Shown here one piece after another: positions 34,281-41,314 of a DNA stretch of 42,179 nucleotides. Position 1 is the stretch's first letter. The number at the start of each line of letters is the position of its first letter. The DNA comes from Lachnospiraceae bacterium (lineage in GTDB: Bacteria; Bacillota; Clostridia; Lachnospirales; Lachnospiraceae): assembly GCA_019424135.1 (NCBI GenBank), contig JAHYZZ010000017.1, positions 1 to 42,179 of the forward strand, written 5' to 3'. Made by a program: the position numbers and the translations under genes. The notes under the pieces are model-generated. The model was not told the origin of the DNA. It searched no databases and saw nothing but the letters and a program-made list of their open reading frames with translations.

Positions 34281-34309
34281 TTTTCAAAATCTGAAAACTG
34301 GTGTATAAT
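34281..34309 (+). promoter_or_regulatory. Possible promoter of the esterase-gpmI pair
   Basis: TTTTCA (34281-34286), a 17-base spacer and TATAAT (34304-34309), 38 bases before the start codon. The -35 is weak and lies in a TTTTCA/TGAAAA inverted repeat. Confidence 0.5.
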
Positions 34310-34347
34310 ACACTCGGTAGAAAAGAGGAGAAATTGAGGGATAGCAA

Positions 34348-35175
34348 ATGAAATATCTGGAAATACCGATAGAAGTAAATGGATCAATGGAAGATGCAAG
34401 GCTTGAGACATACATCCTGGATACTCCCACAGAGAAGCTTCAGATTAAAAGAAGACCGATAATTGTGATCTGCCCTGGCGGCGGTTATGAGAAACTGAGT
34501 TACCGTGAAGGAGAGCCAATTGCCATGCAGTTTCTGGCGAAGGGATATCATGCTTGTGTACTGCGTTATTCTGTGGCACCAGCAAGATACCCGGTCTCTC
34601 TTTTGGAACTGGGACATGTGATGAGGATTTTAAGAAGTCACGCGTCAGAGTGGAGGATTCATACCGACCAGATTTTCGTCAGCGGTTTTTCCGCAGGCGG
34701 ACACCTGGCAGGCATGCTGGGAGTTTTCTGGAATCAAAAATGGCTTGCGGATATGCTGGAGACAACTTCGGATGAATTAAGGCCGGCAGGTATGCTGCTT
34801 GGTTATCCGGTGATTACTTCTGATCCAGAAAAAGGACATCTGCCAAGTTTTCAAAATCTTCTGGGTGATCAGTTTGAGGAATATAAAGAGAAACTGTCTC
34901 TGGAAAAGCAGGTGACAGCAGATACTCCACCGGCATTCCTGTGGCATACGGCGACAGATAAGACGGTTCCGGCGGCAAATTCTCTTTTGATGGCAGAGGC
35001 ACTTTTAGCGCATGGAGTTCCTACAGAGCTTCATATTTACCCGGATGGTGAACATGGTTTAAGCCTTGCAAGCGAACTGGTACGCAGAGCGGACGGTTCC
35101 GGGGTCAATGAGACCTGTCAGTCCTGGATTAACCTAGCTGACGACTGGATGAGACATTTATGTAATATTAAATGA
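34348..35175 (+). CDS. Alpha/beta hydrolase, acetyl-esterase/xylan-esterase-like
   Basis: Serine esterase fold of 275 aa without signal peptide. VICPGGGYEKLSYREGEPIAMQF forms the oxyanion-hole region, SGFSAGGHLAGMLG holds the nucleophile serine (near 115), and the C-terminal DGEHGLSLA holds the histidine; the acid is probably in HTATDKTVPAANS. This pattern is common in cytoplasmic carbohydrate esterases of gut Clostridia (BD-FAE/xylanase-associated group). It lies between tpiA and gpmI and follows a terminator, so it is probably in a separate unit with gpmI, 13 bases downstream. The substrate is unknown. Confidence 0.82.
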   Translation: MKYLEIPIEVNGSMEDARLETYILDTPTEKLQIKRRPIIVICPGGGYEKLSYREGEPIAMQFLAKGYHACVLRYSVAPARYPVSLLELGHVMRILRSHASEWRIHTDQIFVSGFSAGGHLAGMLGVFWNQKWLADMLETTSDELRPAGMLLGYPVITSDPEKGHLPSFQNLLGDQFEEYKEKLSLEKQVTADTPPAFLWHTATDKTVPAANSLLMAEALLAHGVPTELHIYPDGEHGLSLASELVRRADGSGVNETCQSWINLADDWMRHLCNIK

Positions 35176-35188
35176 TGGAGGAGAAAAA

Positions 35189-36730
35189 ATGAGTAAAAGA
35201 CCTACAGTTCTTATGATTCTTGATGGATATGGATTAAATGAAAATACAAAAGGAAATGCAGTGGCAGAAGGAAGAACTCCGGTGATGGACCGGTTAATGC
35301 AAGAGTGTCCGTTTGTCAAAGGAAATGCCAGTGGTATGGCAGTAGGACTTCCGGAGGGACAGATGGGAAATTCTGAAGTCGGACATTTAAATATGGGAGC
35401 CGGCCGGATCGTTTATCAGGATCTTACAAAGATTACGAAAGCGATTCAGGACGGGGATTTTTTTGAAAATCCAGCGCTTCTTGCAGCCTGCAAGAATGTG
35501 AAAGACAATGATTCCTCCCTCCACCTGATGGGATTAGTTTCTGACGGCGGTGTTCACAGCCATATTGAACATATCTATGGCCTTTTGGAACTGGCAAAGA
35601 GACAGGGAATCGAAAAGGTATATGTACATTGCTTCTTAGATGGCAGAGATACCCCCCCTGCTTCTGGAAAAGAATATGTGGAGCAGCTGGAGGCAAAGAT
35701 GAAAGAAATCGGTGTCGGAAAAGTTGCGACAGTAATGGGGCGTTATTATGCCATGGACAGGGATAACCGATGGGATCGTGTGGAAAAAGCTTACCGCGCG
35801 CTGGTATATGGCGAGGGCGAAAAGGCAGTCAGCGCACCAGAAGGAATCAAGAACTCTTATGATAAAGATACTACCGATGAATTTGTGCTGCCGACAGTGA
35901 TAGAGACGGATGGGAAGGCAACAGCGACAGTGAAAGATCATGATTCTGTCATTTTCTTCAACTTCCGTCCGGACCGTGCAAGAGAGATTACACGTACCTT
36001 CTGTGATGAAGAATTTACAGGATTTGAAAGAGGCAAGAGGGTAAAAACGACTTATGTATGTTTTACAGAATACGATGTGACGATTGAGAATAAGCTGATT
36101 GCATTTGGAAAAGAAGAAATTAAGAATACTTTTGGGGAATATTTGGCGGCTCATGGGCTGAAACAGGCCAGAATTGCAGAGACAGAAAAATATGCTCACG
36201 TAACCTTTTTCTTTAACGGCGGTGTGGAAGAGCCAAATGAAGGGGAGGATCGTATTCTGGTAAAGTCTCCAAAGGTGGCGACCTATGATCTGAAGCCGGA
36301 GATGAGTGCCTATGAGGTGTGTGACAAGCTGGTAGAGGCGATCCAGTCCGGAAAATATGATGTGATTATTATCAATTTCGCTAATCCGGATATGGTAGGA
36401 CATACGGGTGTAGAAGCGGCTGCAATAAAGGCGATCGAAGCAGTGGACGAATGCGTGGGAAGAGCTGTGGATGCGGTCAAGAAGGTAGATGGACAAATGT
36501 TTATCTGCGCAGATCACGGAAATGCAGAGCAGCTGATTGATGAGGAGACTGGAGAGCCGTTTACAGCACATACTACGAATCCGGTTCCGTTTATTCTAGT
36601 GAATGCAGATCCCTCCTATGGATTAAGAGAAGGCGGCTGTCTGGCCGATATTGCACCTACATTGATTGAAATGATGGGGATGGAACAGCCAAAGGAAATG
36701 ACAGGAAAGTCTCTTCTGGTAAGAAAATAA
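35189..36730 (+). CDS. gpmI: 2,3-bisphosphoglycerate-independent phosphoglycerate mutase
   Basis: Mn-dependent mutase converting 3- to 2-phosphoglycerate. The 513-aa alkaline-phosphatase-fold protein shows LMILDGYGLNEN with a metal aspartate, MGNSEVGHLNMGAGR with the phosphorylated serine (about 62), FLDGRDTPP, NFRPDRAREITR, and the C-terminal metal motifs NFANPDMVGHTG and CADHGNAEQ. GGAGGAG precedes the ATG. Enolase, the next enzyme, is not in the window. Confidence 0.98.
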   Translation: MSKRPTVLMILDGYGLNENTKGNAVAEGRTPVMDRLMQECPFVKGNASGMAVGLPEGQMGNSEVGHLNMGAGRIVYQDLTKITKAIQDGDFFENPALLAACKNVKDNDSSLHLMGLVSDGGVHSHIEHIYGLLELAKRQGIEKVYVHCFLDGRDTPPASGKEYVEQLEAKMKEIGVGKVATVMGRYYAMDRDNRWDRVEKAYRALVYGEGEKAVSAPEGIKNSYDKDTTDEFVLPTVIETDGKATATVKDHDSVIFFNFRPDRAREITRTFCDEEFTGFERGKRVKTTYVCFTEYDVTIENKLIAFGKEEIKNTFGEYLAAHGLKQARIAETEKYAHVTFFFNGGVEEPNEGEDRILVKSPKVATYDLKPEMSAYEVCDKLVEAIQSGKYDVIIINFANPDMVGHTGVEAAAIKAIEAVDECVGRAVDAVKKVDGQMFICADHGNAEQLIDEETGEPFTAHTTNPVPFILVNADPSYGLREGGCLADIAPTLIEMMGMEQPKEMTGKSLLVRK

Positions 36731-36773
36731 AAAAATCGTAAAAGATAGGGATCATTAAAGAATTGGGGAAAAA

Positions 36774-37475
36774 ATGAACCGAGATGTGATTAAATATATT
36801 GCTATTGTGACTATGACCTTGAATCATATTTCCAATATTTTCCTAGATCCAAACACATTACTTGGAGAAGTATTTTTGGATATCGGATATTTTACTGCTA
36901 TTACCATGTGCTATTTCTTGGTGGAAGGGTATCATTACACTCGATCCAGGAAGAAATATGGACAGCGTCTTCTGGTATTTGCACTGATTTCCCAGGTGCC
37001 GTTTCAACTTGCGGTTGGATATTTTGCTTTGAATATGCTATTTACTTTGTTTTTCTGTTTTTTGATTTTATGTGCAAAAGACAATATTCAACGGTCAGGG
37101 GAACGGATAGCTGTTATCGCTTGTTTGACAGCATGTACCTTGTTTGGAGATTGGGCTCTCCTCGCAGCAGTCTTTACCCTGCTTTTTGAGTGGAGCAGAA
37201 AAAATAAGAAAAAGGTTATTTTGGCCTATGGACTCGCTTTTTTGTTTTTTGTCATTATCAACTTTCTTTCTTATTACACAACAAGGGATGCTACAGGACA
37301 AGCGTTTCTCCGTTCTCTGGCCGCCAGCGTAGGAATCATTGCCTCGGGTGTCATTATGCTATGCTTTTACAACGGGAAAAAATCATCCAGGTCCGGAAAA
37401 TTTAGCAAGTGGTTTTTCTATGTATACTATCCGGCACATCTGGCTCTTTTGGTATTACTCCGGCAGGTAATTTAG
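36774..37475 (+). CDS. TraX family membrane protein
   Basis: Integral membrane protein of 233 aa named after the F-plasmid pilin acetylase TraX, but found on many Firmicutes chromosomes without a conjugation system. It starts RDVIKYIAIVTMTLNHIS, a typical TraX opening with the conserved M-x-x-N/D-H motif, and has about seven hydrophobic segments; VSYYTT-like loops and FFYVYYPAHLALL near the end are also typical. Its role is probably acyl transfer at the membrane but is unproven. The last three codons, including the stop TAG at 37473, lie inside foldback repeat copy 3. Confidence 0.85.
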   Translation: MNRDVIKYIAIVTMTLNHISNIFLDPNTLLGEVFLDIGYFTAITMCYFLVEGYHYTRSRKKYGQRLLVFALISQVPFQLAVGYFALNMLFTLFFCFLILCAKDNIQRSGERIAVIACLTACTLFGDWALLAAVFTLLFEWSRKNKKKVILAYGLAFLFFVIINFLSYYTTRDATGQAFLRSLAASVGIIASGVIMLCFYNGKKSSRSGKFSKWFFYVYYPAHLALLVLLRQVI

Positions 37476-37563
37476 GACGTAGACCTTTGCAAAAGGTCTA
37501 CGTCCTAAATTACCTTTTGCCCTGTACCTAAATGGAAAATACCCTGTACCCATTTGGACTAAA
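37465..37563. repeat. Foldback intergenic repeat, copy 3
   Basis: Perfect 24-bp inverted repeat (37465-37488 and 37492-37515) with a 3-base loop. The inner 14 bp are the shared core; the outer arm includes the last two sense codons and stop of traX. The 3' module GCCCTGTACCTAAATGGAAA follows, then ACCCTGTACCC and ATTTGGACTAAA, a tail shared with copy 4 at 11072. It probably also acts as the traX terminator. Confidence 0.85.
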
Positions 37564-37569
37564 CCGTAG

Positions 37570-37575
37570 TATAAT
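37570..37575 (+). promoter_or_regulatory. Possible -10 of the HAD gene
   Basis: TATAAT directly after the tail of foldback repeat copy 3. No good -35 lies 16-18 bases upstream, where the sequence is repeat tail, so this is weak. Confidence 0.3.
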
Positions 37576-37620
37576 AGATGCTATGATAAAGAAACGGATA
37601 GTACAGCGGAAGGGGGATGC

Positions 37621-38274
37621 ATGGTGAGCGAGAGCTATCTATATTATTTTTTTGATCTGGATGGTACAATTACGGATTCATCTCTTGGAATTACGAATTC
37701 GGTTCGATATGCACTGGAAAAGTATGGAATCACAGAGCCGGATCGGAGGAAATTATACCGTTTTATCGGTCCTCCGCTTACGGATTCGTTTCGGGAATTT
37801 TATGGGTTTTCTAAGGAACAGTGCCGGGAGGCTGTGATATACTATCGGGAGTATTACCAAAAAAAAGGCATTTATGAAAACCGGGTCTATGAAGGGTTGG
37901 AAGAGGTGTTGATAAGCCTTAAGGTGGCAGGAAAACATCTGGTGGTGGCTACATCTAAGCCAGAGGTTTTTGCCAGGGAAATCATAGAGTTTTTTCATTT
38001 GGATAAGTATTTTGAATATGTTGCCGGAATGGAGTTGGATGGAGGTCGTGGAAGCAAGGCTGAGGTGATCAAGTATGCGATGGAGACCTGTGGAATCCAT
38101 GATCATTCCAGTGTGCTAATGATTGGAGACCGGGAACATGACGTATATGGGGCGCGCAGTGTTGGAATTGATTGCCTGGGAGTACTCTATGGGTTTGGCT
38201 CAAGGGAAGAGCTTAAGAAGGCTGGAGCGTCTTATATCATAAATTCGATAGATGAAATTCTTAGGTTTGTATAG
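37621..38274 (+). CDS. HAD family phosphatase, phosphoglycolate phosphatase-like
   Basis: HAD subclass IA hydrolase of 217 aa. Motif I is FFDLDGTITDS (residues 8-18), a four-helix cap follows, motif II is the threonine in VVATSKPE (the lysine of motif III may be KAEVI), and motif IV is MIGDREHDVYGA. The sequence pattern is that of Gph/PpaX-like enzymes, but substrates of this group vary. AAGGGGGATGC precedes the ATG. Confidence 0.88.
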   Translation: MVSESYLYYFFDLDGTITDSSLGITNSVRYALEKYGITEPDRRKLYRFIGPPLTDSFREFYGFSKEQCREAVIYYREYYQKKGIYENRVYEGLEEVLISLKVAGKHLVVATSKPEVFAREIIEFFHLDKYFEYVAGMELDGGRGSKAEVIKYAMETCGIHDHSSVLMIGDREHDVYGARSVGIDCLGVLYGFGSREELKKAGASYIINSIDEILRFV

Positions 38275-38333
38275 TATGTATAGATGTAAAAAATAAAATT
38301 TAGAGTAAAATTGGTGAAATTCTGCGAATGGTA

Positions 38334-38362
38334 TTGACAAACGGAGCAGATATTGCTATGAT
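38334..38362 (+). promoter_or_regulatory. ilvN promoter
   Basis: TTGACA (38334-38339), a 17-base spacer and TATGAT (38357-38362). The transcript should start near 38369, at the left arm of an A/T-rich dyad (38364-38389). No T-box or leader peptide is visible in the 50-base leader. Confidence 0.75.
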
Positions 38363-38363
38363 A

Positions 38364-38389
38364 AAAAAACAGAACGCACTCTGTTTTTT
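38364..38389 (+). other. A/T-rich dyad at the ilvN transcription start
   Basis: AAAAAACAGA (38364-38373) pairs perfectly with TCTGTTTTTT (38380-38389) around a 6-base loop. It looks like an intrinsic terminator, but it begins at or before the predicted start site, so an RNA hairpin could form only in part. It may instead be a protein-binding site. Confidence 0.45.
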
Positions 38390-38415
38390 ATTTTATACAA
38401 AGAAAGAGGTGCAGT

Positions 38416-38937
38416 ATGAAAAGAGTTTATTCATTATTGGTTGACAACAATCCAGGTGTCTTAAGCCGTATTTCCGGATTATTCAGCAGACGGGGCTACA
38501 GCATTGACAGCATTACAGCGGGAGTTACTGCGGATCCTAGATTTACCAGGATCACGATTGTAGCCAGCGGAGACGAGCTGATTTTATCACAGATTGAAAA
38601 ACAGGTACGTAAACTGGAGGATGTGATTGAGATCAAAGTACTGGATCCGTCAGAATCTGTATACCGCGAGTTGATCATGGTCAAGATTCGTGCGGGTAAA
38701 TCAGAAAGAGCTGAGATTATATCAGTGGCTGATATTTTCCGTGCAAAGGTTGTAGATGTGGAAAAAGACTCTTTGATCGTGGAGCTGACCGGAACGCAGT
38801 CTAAGCTAGATGCCTTTTTGAATCTGCTGGATGGATATGAGATTCTGGAGCTGGCAAGAACCGGCATTACAGGGCTGAACAGGGGAATTAAGAATGTTAC
38901 ACTGATCGACCAGGATGGAAATATTCAGAAGATCTGA
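38416..38937 (+). CDS. ilvN: Acetolactate synthase small (regulatory) subunit
   Basis: ACT-domain subunit that gives the valine-sensitive regulation of acetohydroxyacid synthase in branched-chain amino acid synthesis. The 173-aa protein starts VYSLLVDNNPGVLSRISGLFSRRGYSIDSI, the ACT domain, and has a C-terminal domain with ELTGTQSKLDAFLNLLDGYEILELARTG. AAAGAGGTGC precedes the ATG. The catalytic subunit ilvB is not adjacent and must be elsewhere. ilvC follows after 89 bases. Confidence 0.96.
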   Translation: MKRVYSLLVDNNPGVLSRISGLFSRRGYSIDSITAGVTADPRFTRITIVASGDELILSQIEKQVRKLEDVIEIKVLDPSESVYRELIMVKIRAGKSERAEIISVADIFRAKVVDVEKDSLIVELTGTQSKLDAFLNLLDGYEILELARTGITGLNRGIKNVTLIDQDGNIQKI

Positions 38938-39026
38938 ACAGATATTAAATAGAGACAGAATGAAAAGAGAGGTTCTGCCGCTGTTTAACAATATAATTCA
39001 TTTATAATGTAGGAGGAATGATACAA

Positions 39027-40046
39027 ATGGCAGCAAAAATTTACTATCAGGAAGATTGTGATTTATCTTTACTGGAAGGAAAGAAGATTGCAATCATTGG
39101 GTATGGAAGCCAGGGACATGCGCATGCCCTTAACTTAAAAGAATCAGGATGTGATGTAATTGTCGGCCTGTACGAGGGAAGCAAATCTTGGGCAAAGGCT
39201 GAGGCACAGGGCCTGAAGGTTTATACAGCAGCAGAAGCAGCAAAACAGGCAGATATTATCATGATCCTGATCAACGATGAGAAACAGGCAGCCATGTATA
39301 AAAAAGATATCGAACCGAACCTGGAAGAAGGCAATATGTTGATGTTTGCACATGGCTTTAGCATTCATTTCGGACAGATCGTTCCACCGGCAAATGTGGA
39401 TGTTACGATGATTGCTCCGAAGGCACCGGGACACACTGTACGAAGTGAGTACCTTGCAGGAAAAGGAACTCCGTGTCTGGTAGCAGTAGAGCAGGATTAT
39501 ACGGGAAAGGCTCTTGATATGGCTTTGGCTTACGCGCTGGCAATCGGCGGAGCAAGAGCAGGTGTTCTGGAGACTACATTCAGAACGGAAACAGAAACAG
39601 ACCTTTTTGGAGAACAGGCAGTTCTGTGCGGTGGCGTATGTGCATTAATGAAGGCTGGTTTCGAGACTTTGGTAGAAGCAGGATATGATCCGAGAAATGC
39701 ATATTTCGAGTGTATTCATGAGATGAAACTGATCGTAGATTTGATTTATGAGTCTGGATTTGGCGGAATGAGATATTCTATCTCCAATACTGCTGAATAT
39801 GGTGATTACATCACAGGGCCAAAGATTATTACCGATGAGACAAAGAAGACCATGAAGAAAATTCTGGCAGATATTCAGGATGGTACTTTCGCAAAAGACT
39901 TCCTGTTAGAGATGTCCGATGCAGGTGGACGTGCTCACTTCCGCGCATTAAGAAAGCTTGCAAGCGAACATCAGATGGAAAAAGTTGGAAAAGAAGTCAG
40001 AAGTCTTTACAGCTGGAGTGATTCTGACAAGCTGATCAACAACTAA
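39027..40046 (+). CDS. ilvC: Ketol-acid reductoisomerase
   Basis: Second common step of valine/isoleucine synthesis: Mg-dependent isomerisation and NAD(P)H reduction of acetohydroxy acids. The 339-aa class I protein shows IAIIGYGSQGHAHALNLKESG (Rossmann fold), MIAPKAPGHTVRSEY with the catalytic histidine region, TETETDLFGEQAVLCGG (metal ligands) and SNTAEYGDYITG. I chose ATG at 39027 because the in-frame ATG at 39018 follows GGAGG by only one base. A strong terminator follows. Confidence 0.97.
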   Translation: MAAKIYYQEDCDLSLLEGKKIAIIGYGSQGHAHALNLKESGCDVIVGLYEGSKSWAKAEAQGLKVYTAAEAAKQADIIMILINDEKQAAMYKKDIEPNLEEGNMLMFAHGFSIHFGQIVPPANVDVTMIAPKAPGHTVRSEYLAGKGTPCLVAVEQDYTGKALDMALAYALAIGGARAGVLETTFRTETETDLFGEQAVLCGGVCALMKAGFETLVEAGYDPRNAYFECIHEMKLIVDLIYESGFGGMRYSISNTAEYGDYITGPKIITDETKKTMKKILADIQDGTFAKDFLLEMSDAGGRAHFRALRKLASEHQMEKVGKEVRSLYSWSDSDKLINN

Positions 40047-40066
40047 TTCGTTTCTAAGAGACATTA

Positions 40067-40110
40067 CAATGCCGCAGCAGATGATGCAAATCTGTTGCGG
40101 CATTGTTTTT
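40067..40110 (+). terminator. Intrinsic terminator after ilvC
   Basis: CAATGCCGCA (40067-40076) pairs with TGCGGCATTG (40096-40105), the stem continues inwards with CAGAT/ATCTG, and T5-6 follows. Confidence 0.9.
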
Positions 40111-40159
40111 TGCGTGATAAAATGAATTATAGGGAAATTTTAGGAGAGGAGGAGGACGG

Positions 40160-40813
40160 ATGAATAGTAGGATTGAAGAGATGGCGGATCTGCGGTCAGC
40201 GAAAAATCCAAAAGCAAGGATTAAAATCCTGAAAGGACATTTTGCAACCAGCCATTCCCATCTGAATACCTATATTGACATGTCTACAGTTAAGACAAGA
40301 CATAATAACGCCAGAGAAGCGGCAAAGGTGCTGGCGGAGGAATATCTGACCAACACATACGTGAATACGATTGTATGTTTAGATGAGACAGAGGTGGTGG
40401 GAACATTTTTGGCAGAACAGCTGGCAGATACCAGTCAGATGTCTCTTAGTACTGGAAATAATATTTCTGTCATTACGCCGGAGTACCATTCCATGGGGCA
40501 GATGCTGTTTAGGGATAATAAACAGCGGATGGTAAAGGATCAGCAAGTTATGATCCTGGCTGCTTCTGTTACGACCGGAAAGACAATTTTGAGAGCCATT
40601 GAGTCAGTGCTATATTATGGGGGAACAGTCTGTGCTGTCTGTGCCATCTTCAGTGCGGTGACGAAGGTGGCCGGGATGGAGATTAAGACCATTTTTACCA
40701 GCAGGGATTTGCCGGGCTATCGGGCTTATGAGCCGGCGGACTGTCCGATGTGCCAGGAGGGCAGGAGAGTAGAAGCGATTGTCAATAGTTTTGGATATTC
40801 AGAATTAAAATAA
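40160..40813 (+). CDS. Phosphoribosyltransferase-fold protein, orotate PRTase-like, lacking the acidic pair
   Basis: A 217-aa protein resembling type I phosphoribosyltransferases. The PRPP-loop position reads QVMILAASVTTGKTILRA (about residues 128-145), where functional enzymes have two consecutive acidic residues before the TTG turn; here both are alanine. Two CxxC pairs, CAVC and CPMC, in the C-terminal half suggest a bound metal. It may be a regulator or binding protein rather than an enzyme. Located between ilvC and rpsT, with its own AGGAGGAGG site. I do not know an assigned function. Confidence 0.7.
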   Translation: MNSRIEEMADLRSAKNPKARIKILKGHFATSHSHLNTYIDMSTVKTRHNNAREAAKVLAEEYLTNTYVNTIVCLDETEVVGTFLAEQLADTSQMSLSTGNNISVITPEYHSMGQMLFRDNKQRMVKDQQVMILAASVTTGKTILRAIESVLYYGGTVCAVCAIFSAVTKVAGMEIKTIFTSRDLPGYRAYEPADCPMCQEGRRVEAIVNSFGYSELK

Positions 40814-40820
40814 AAGGACA

Positions 40821-40855
40821 AAAAAAACAGCCAGTGACGGATTGGCTGTTTTTTT
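40821..40855. terminator. Bidirectional terminator between the PRTase-like gene and rpsT
   Basis: AAAAACAGCCA (ending 40833) pairs with TGGCTGTTTTT (starting 40843). A-run on one side and T-run on the other allow it to work for both converging genes. Confidence 0.9.
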
Positions 40856-40873
40856 CATTCATGTCATTTATGA

Positions 40874-41137
40874 TTAAGCGATTCCATTGACAGCTTTTGC
40901 CAGACGAGAAATCTTTCTAGAGCAGGTGTTCTTATGGTAAACGCCCTTGCTTCCTGCCTTGTTGATTTCTACAGTTGCAACTTTCAAAGCTGCTTTCGCT
41001 GCTTCAACATCTTTGTTTGCAACAGCTGTCTCAACTTTCTTTACGCAAGTCTTAACCTTGGATTTGATTGCCTTGTTTCTGGCAGCTTTTGTTTCGTTTA
41101 CTAAGATTCTCTTCTTTGCAGATTTGATATTAGCCAA
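40874..41137 (-). CDS. rpsT: 30S ribosomal protein S20
   Basis: Binds 16S rRNA early in 30S assembly. Family sequence ANIKSAKKRILVNETKAARNKAIKSKVKT begins right after the start, and the typical GVYHKNTCSRKISRLAKAVN lies at the C-terminus. The start is TTG at 41137: GGAGGTG is 8 bases upstream and length is then the usual 87 aa. A longer reading from an ATG at 41158 would add seven unrelated residues and put the ribosome site inside the gene. Reverse strand, divergent from gpr. Confidence 0.96.
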   Translation of the reverse strand: MANIKSAKKRILVNETKAARNKAIKSKVKTCVKKVETAVANKDVEAAKAALKVATVEINKAGSKGVYHKNTCSRKISRLAKAVNGIA

Positions 41138-41186
41138 TTTGTCCACCTCCGATATCATATATTTCGATTTGTATCGATTGCCAGTT

Positions 41187-41215
41187 CGTTAGATCCGGAC
41201 ACGGACGTTCTAACG
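41187..41215 (-). promoter_or_regulatory. Leader hairpin of rpsT mRNA
   Basis: CGTTAGA (41187-41193) pairs with TCTAACG (41209-41215), with an inner CCG/CGG pairing. It lies at the 5' end of the rpsT transcript and ahead of the TTG start, and could take part in S20 autoregulation. Confidence 0.5.
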
Positions 41216-41229
41216 AAACATACTAGTTT

Positions 41230-41258
41230 ATTTTAGGACAGAGATTGATTTCTGTCAA
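41230..41258 (-). promoter_or_regulatory. rpsT promoter
   Basis: Reverse strand TTGACA (plus 41253-41258), 17-base spacer, TAAAAT (41230-41235). The spacer contains a GACAGA/TCTGTC dyad (41237-41256). Confidence 0.75.
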
Positions 41259-41314
41259 TACATATTTCTTGAATTATTGCAAAAAATAGCAAATAAAATG
41301 AAAAGGAAACGAGG

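Noticed and set aside
35636..36571. 311-codon reverse-strand frame over gpmI
   Set aside because: Shadow of gpmI; no recognisable domain or start signal.
4126..37563. CRISPR interpretation of the repeated palindromes
   Set aside because: Copies are dispersed kilobases apart with no regularly spaced array and no cas genes.
38363..38415. T-box or leader-peptide attenuator before ilvN
   Set aside because: The leader is about 50 bases, too short, and contains no T-box motif and no branched-chain codon run.
41298..41314. Upstream ATG at 41298 as the gpr start
   Set aside because: It is in another frame and meets a stop after six codons; the gpr frame begins at 41315 or 41324.
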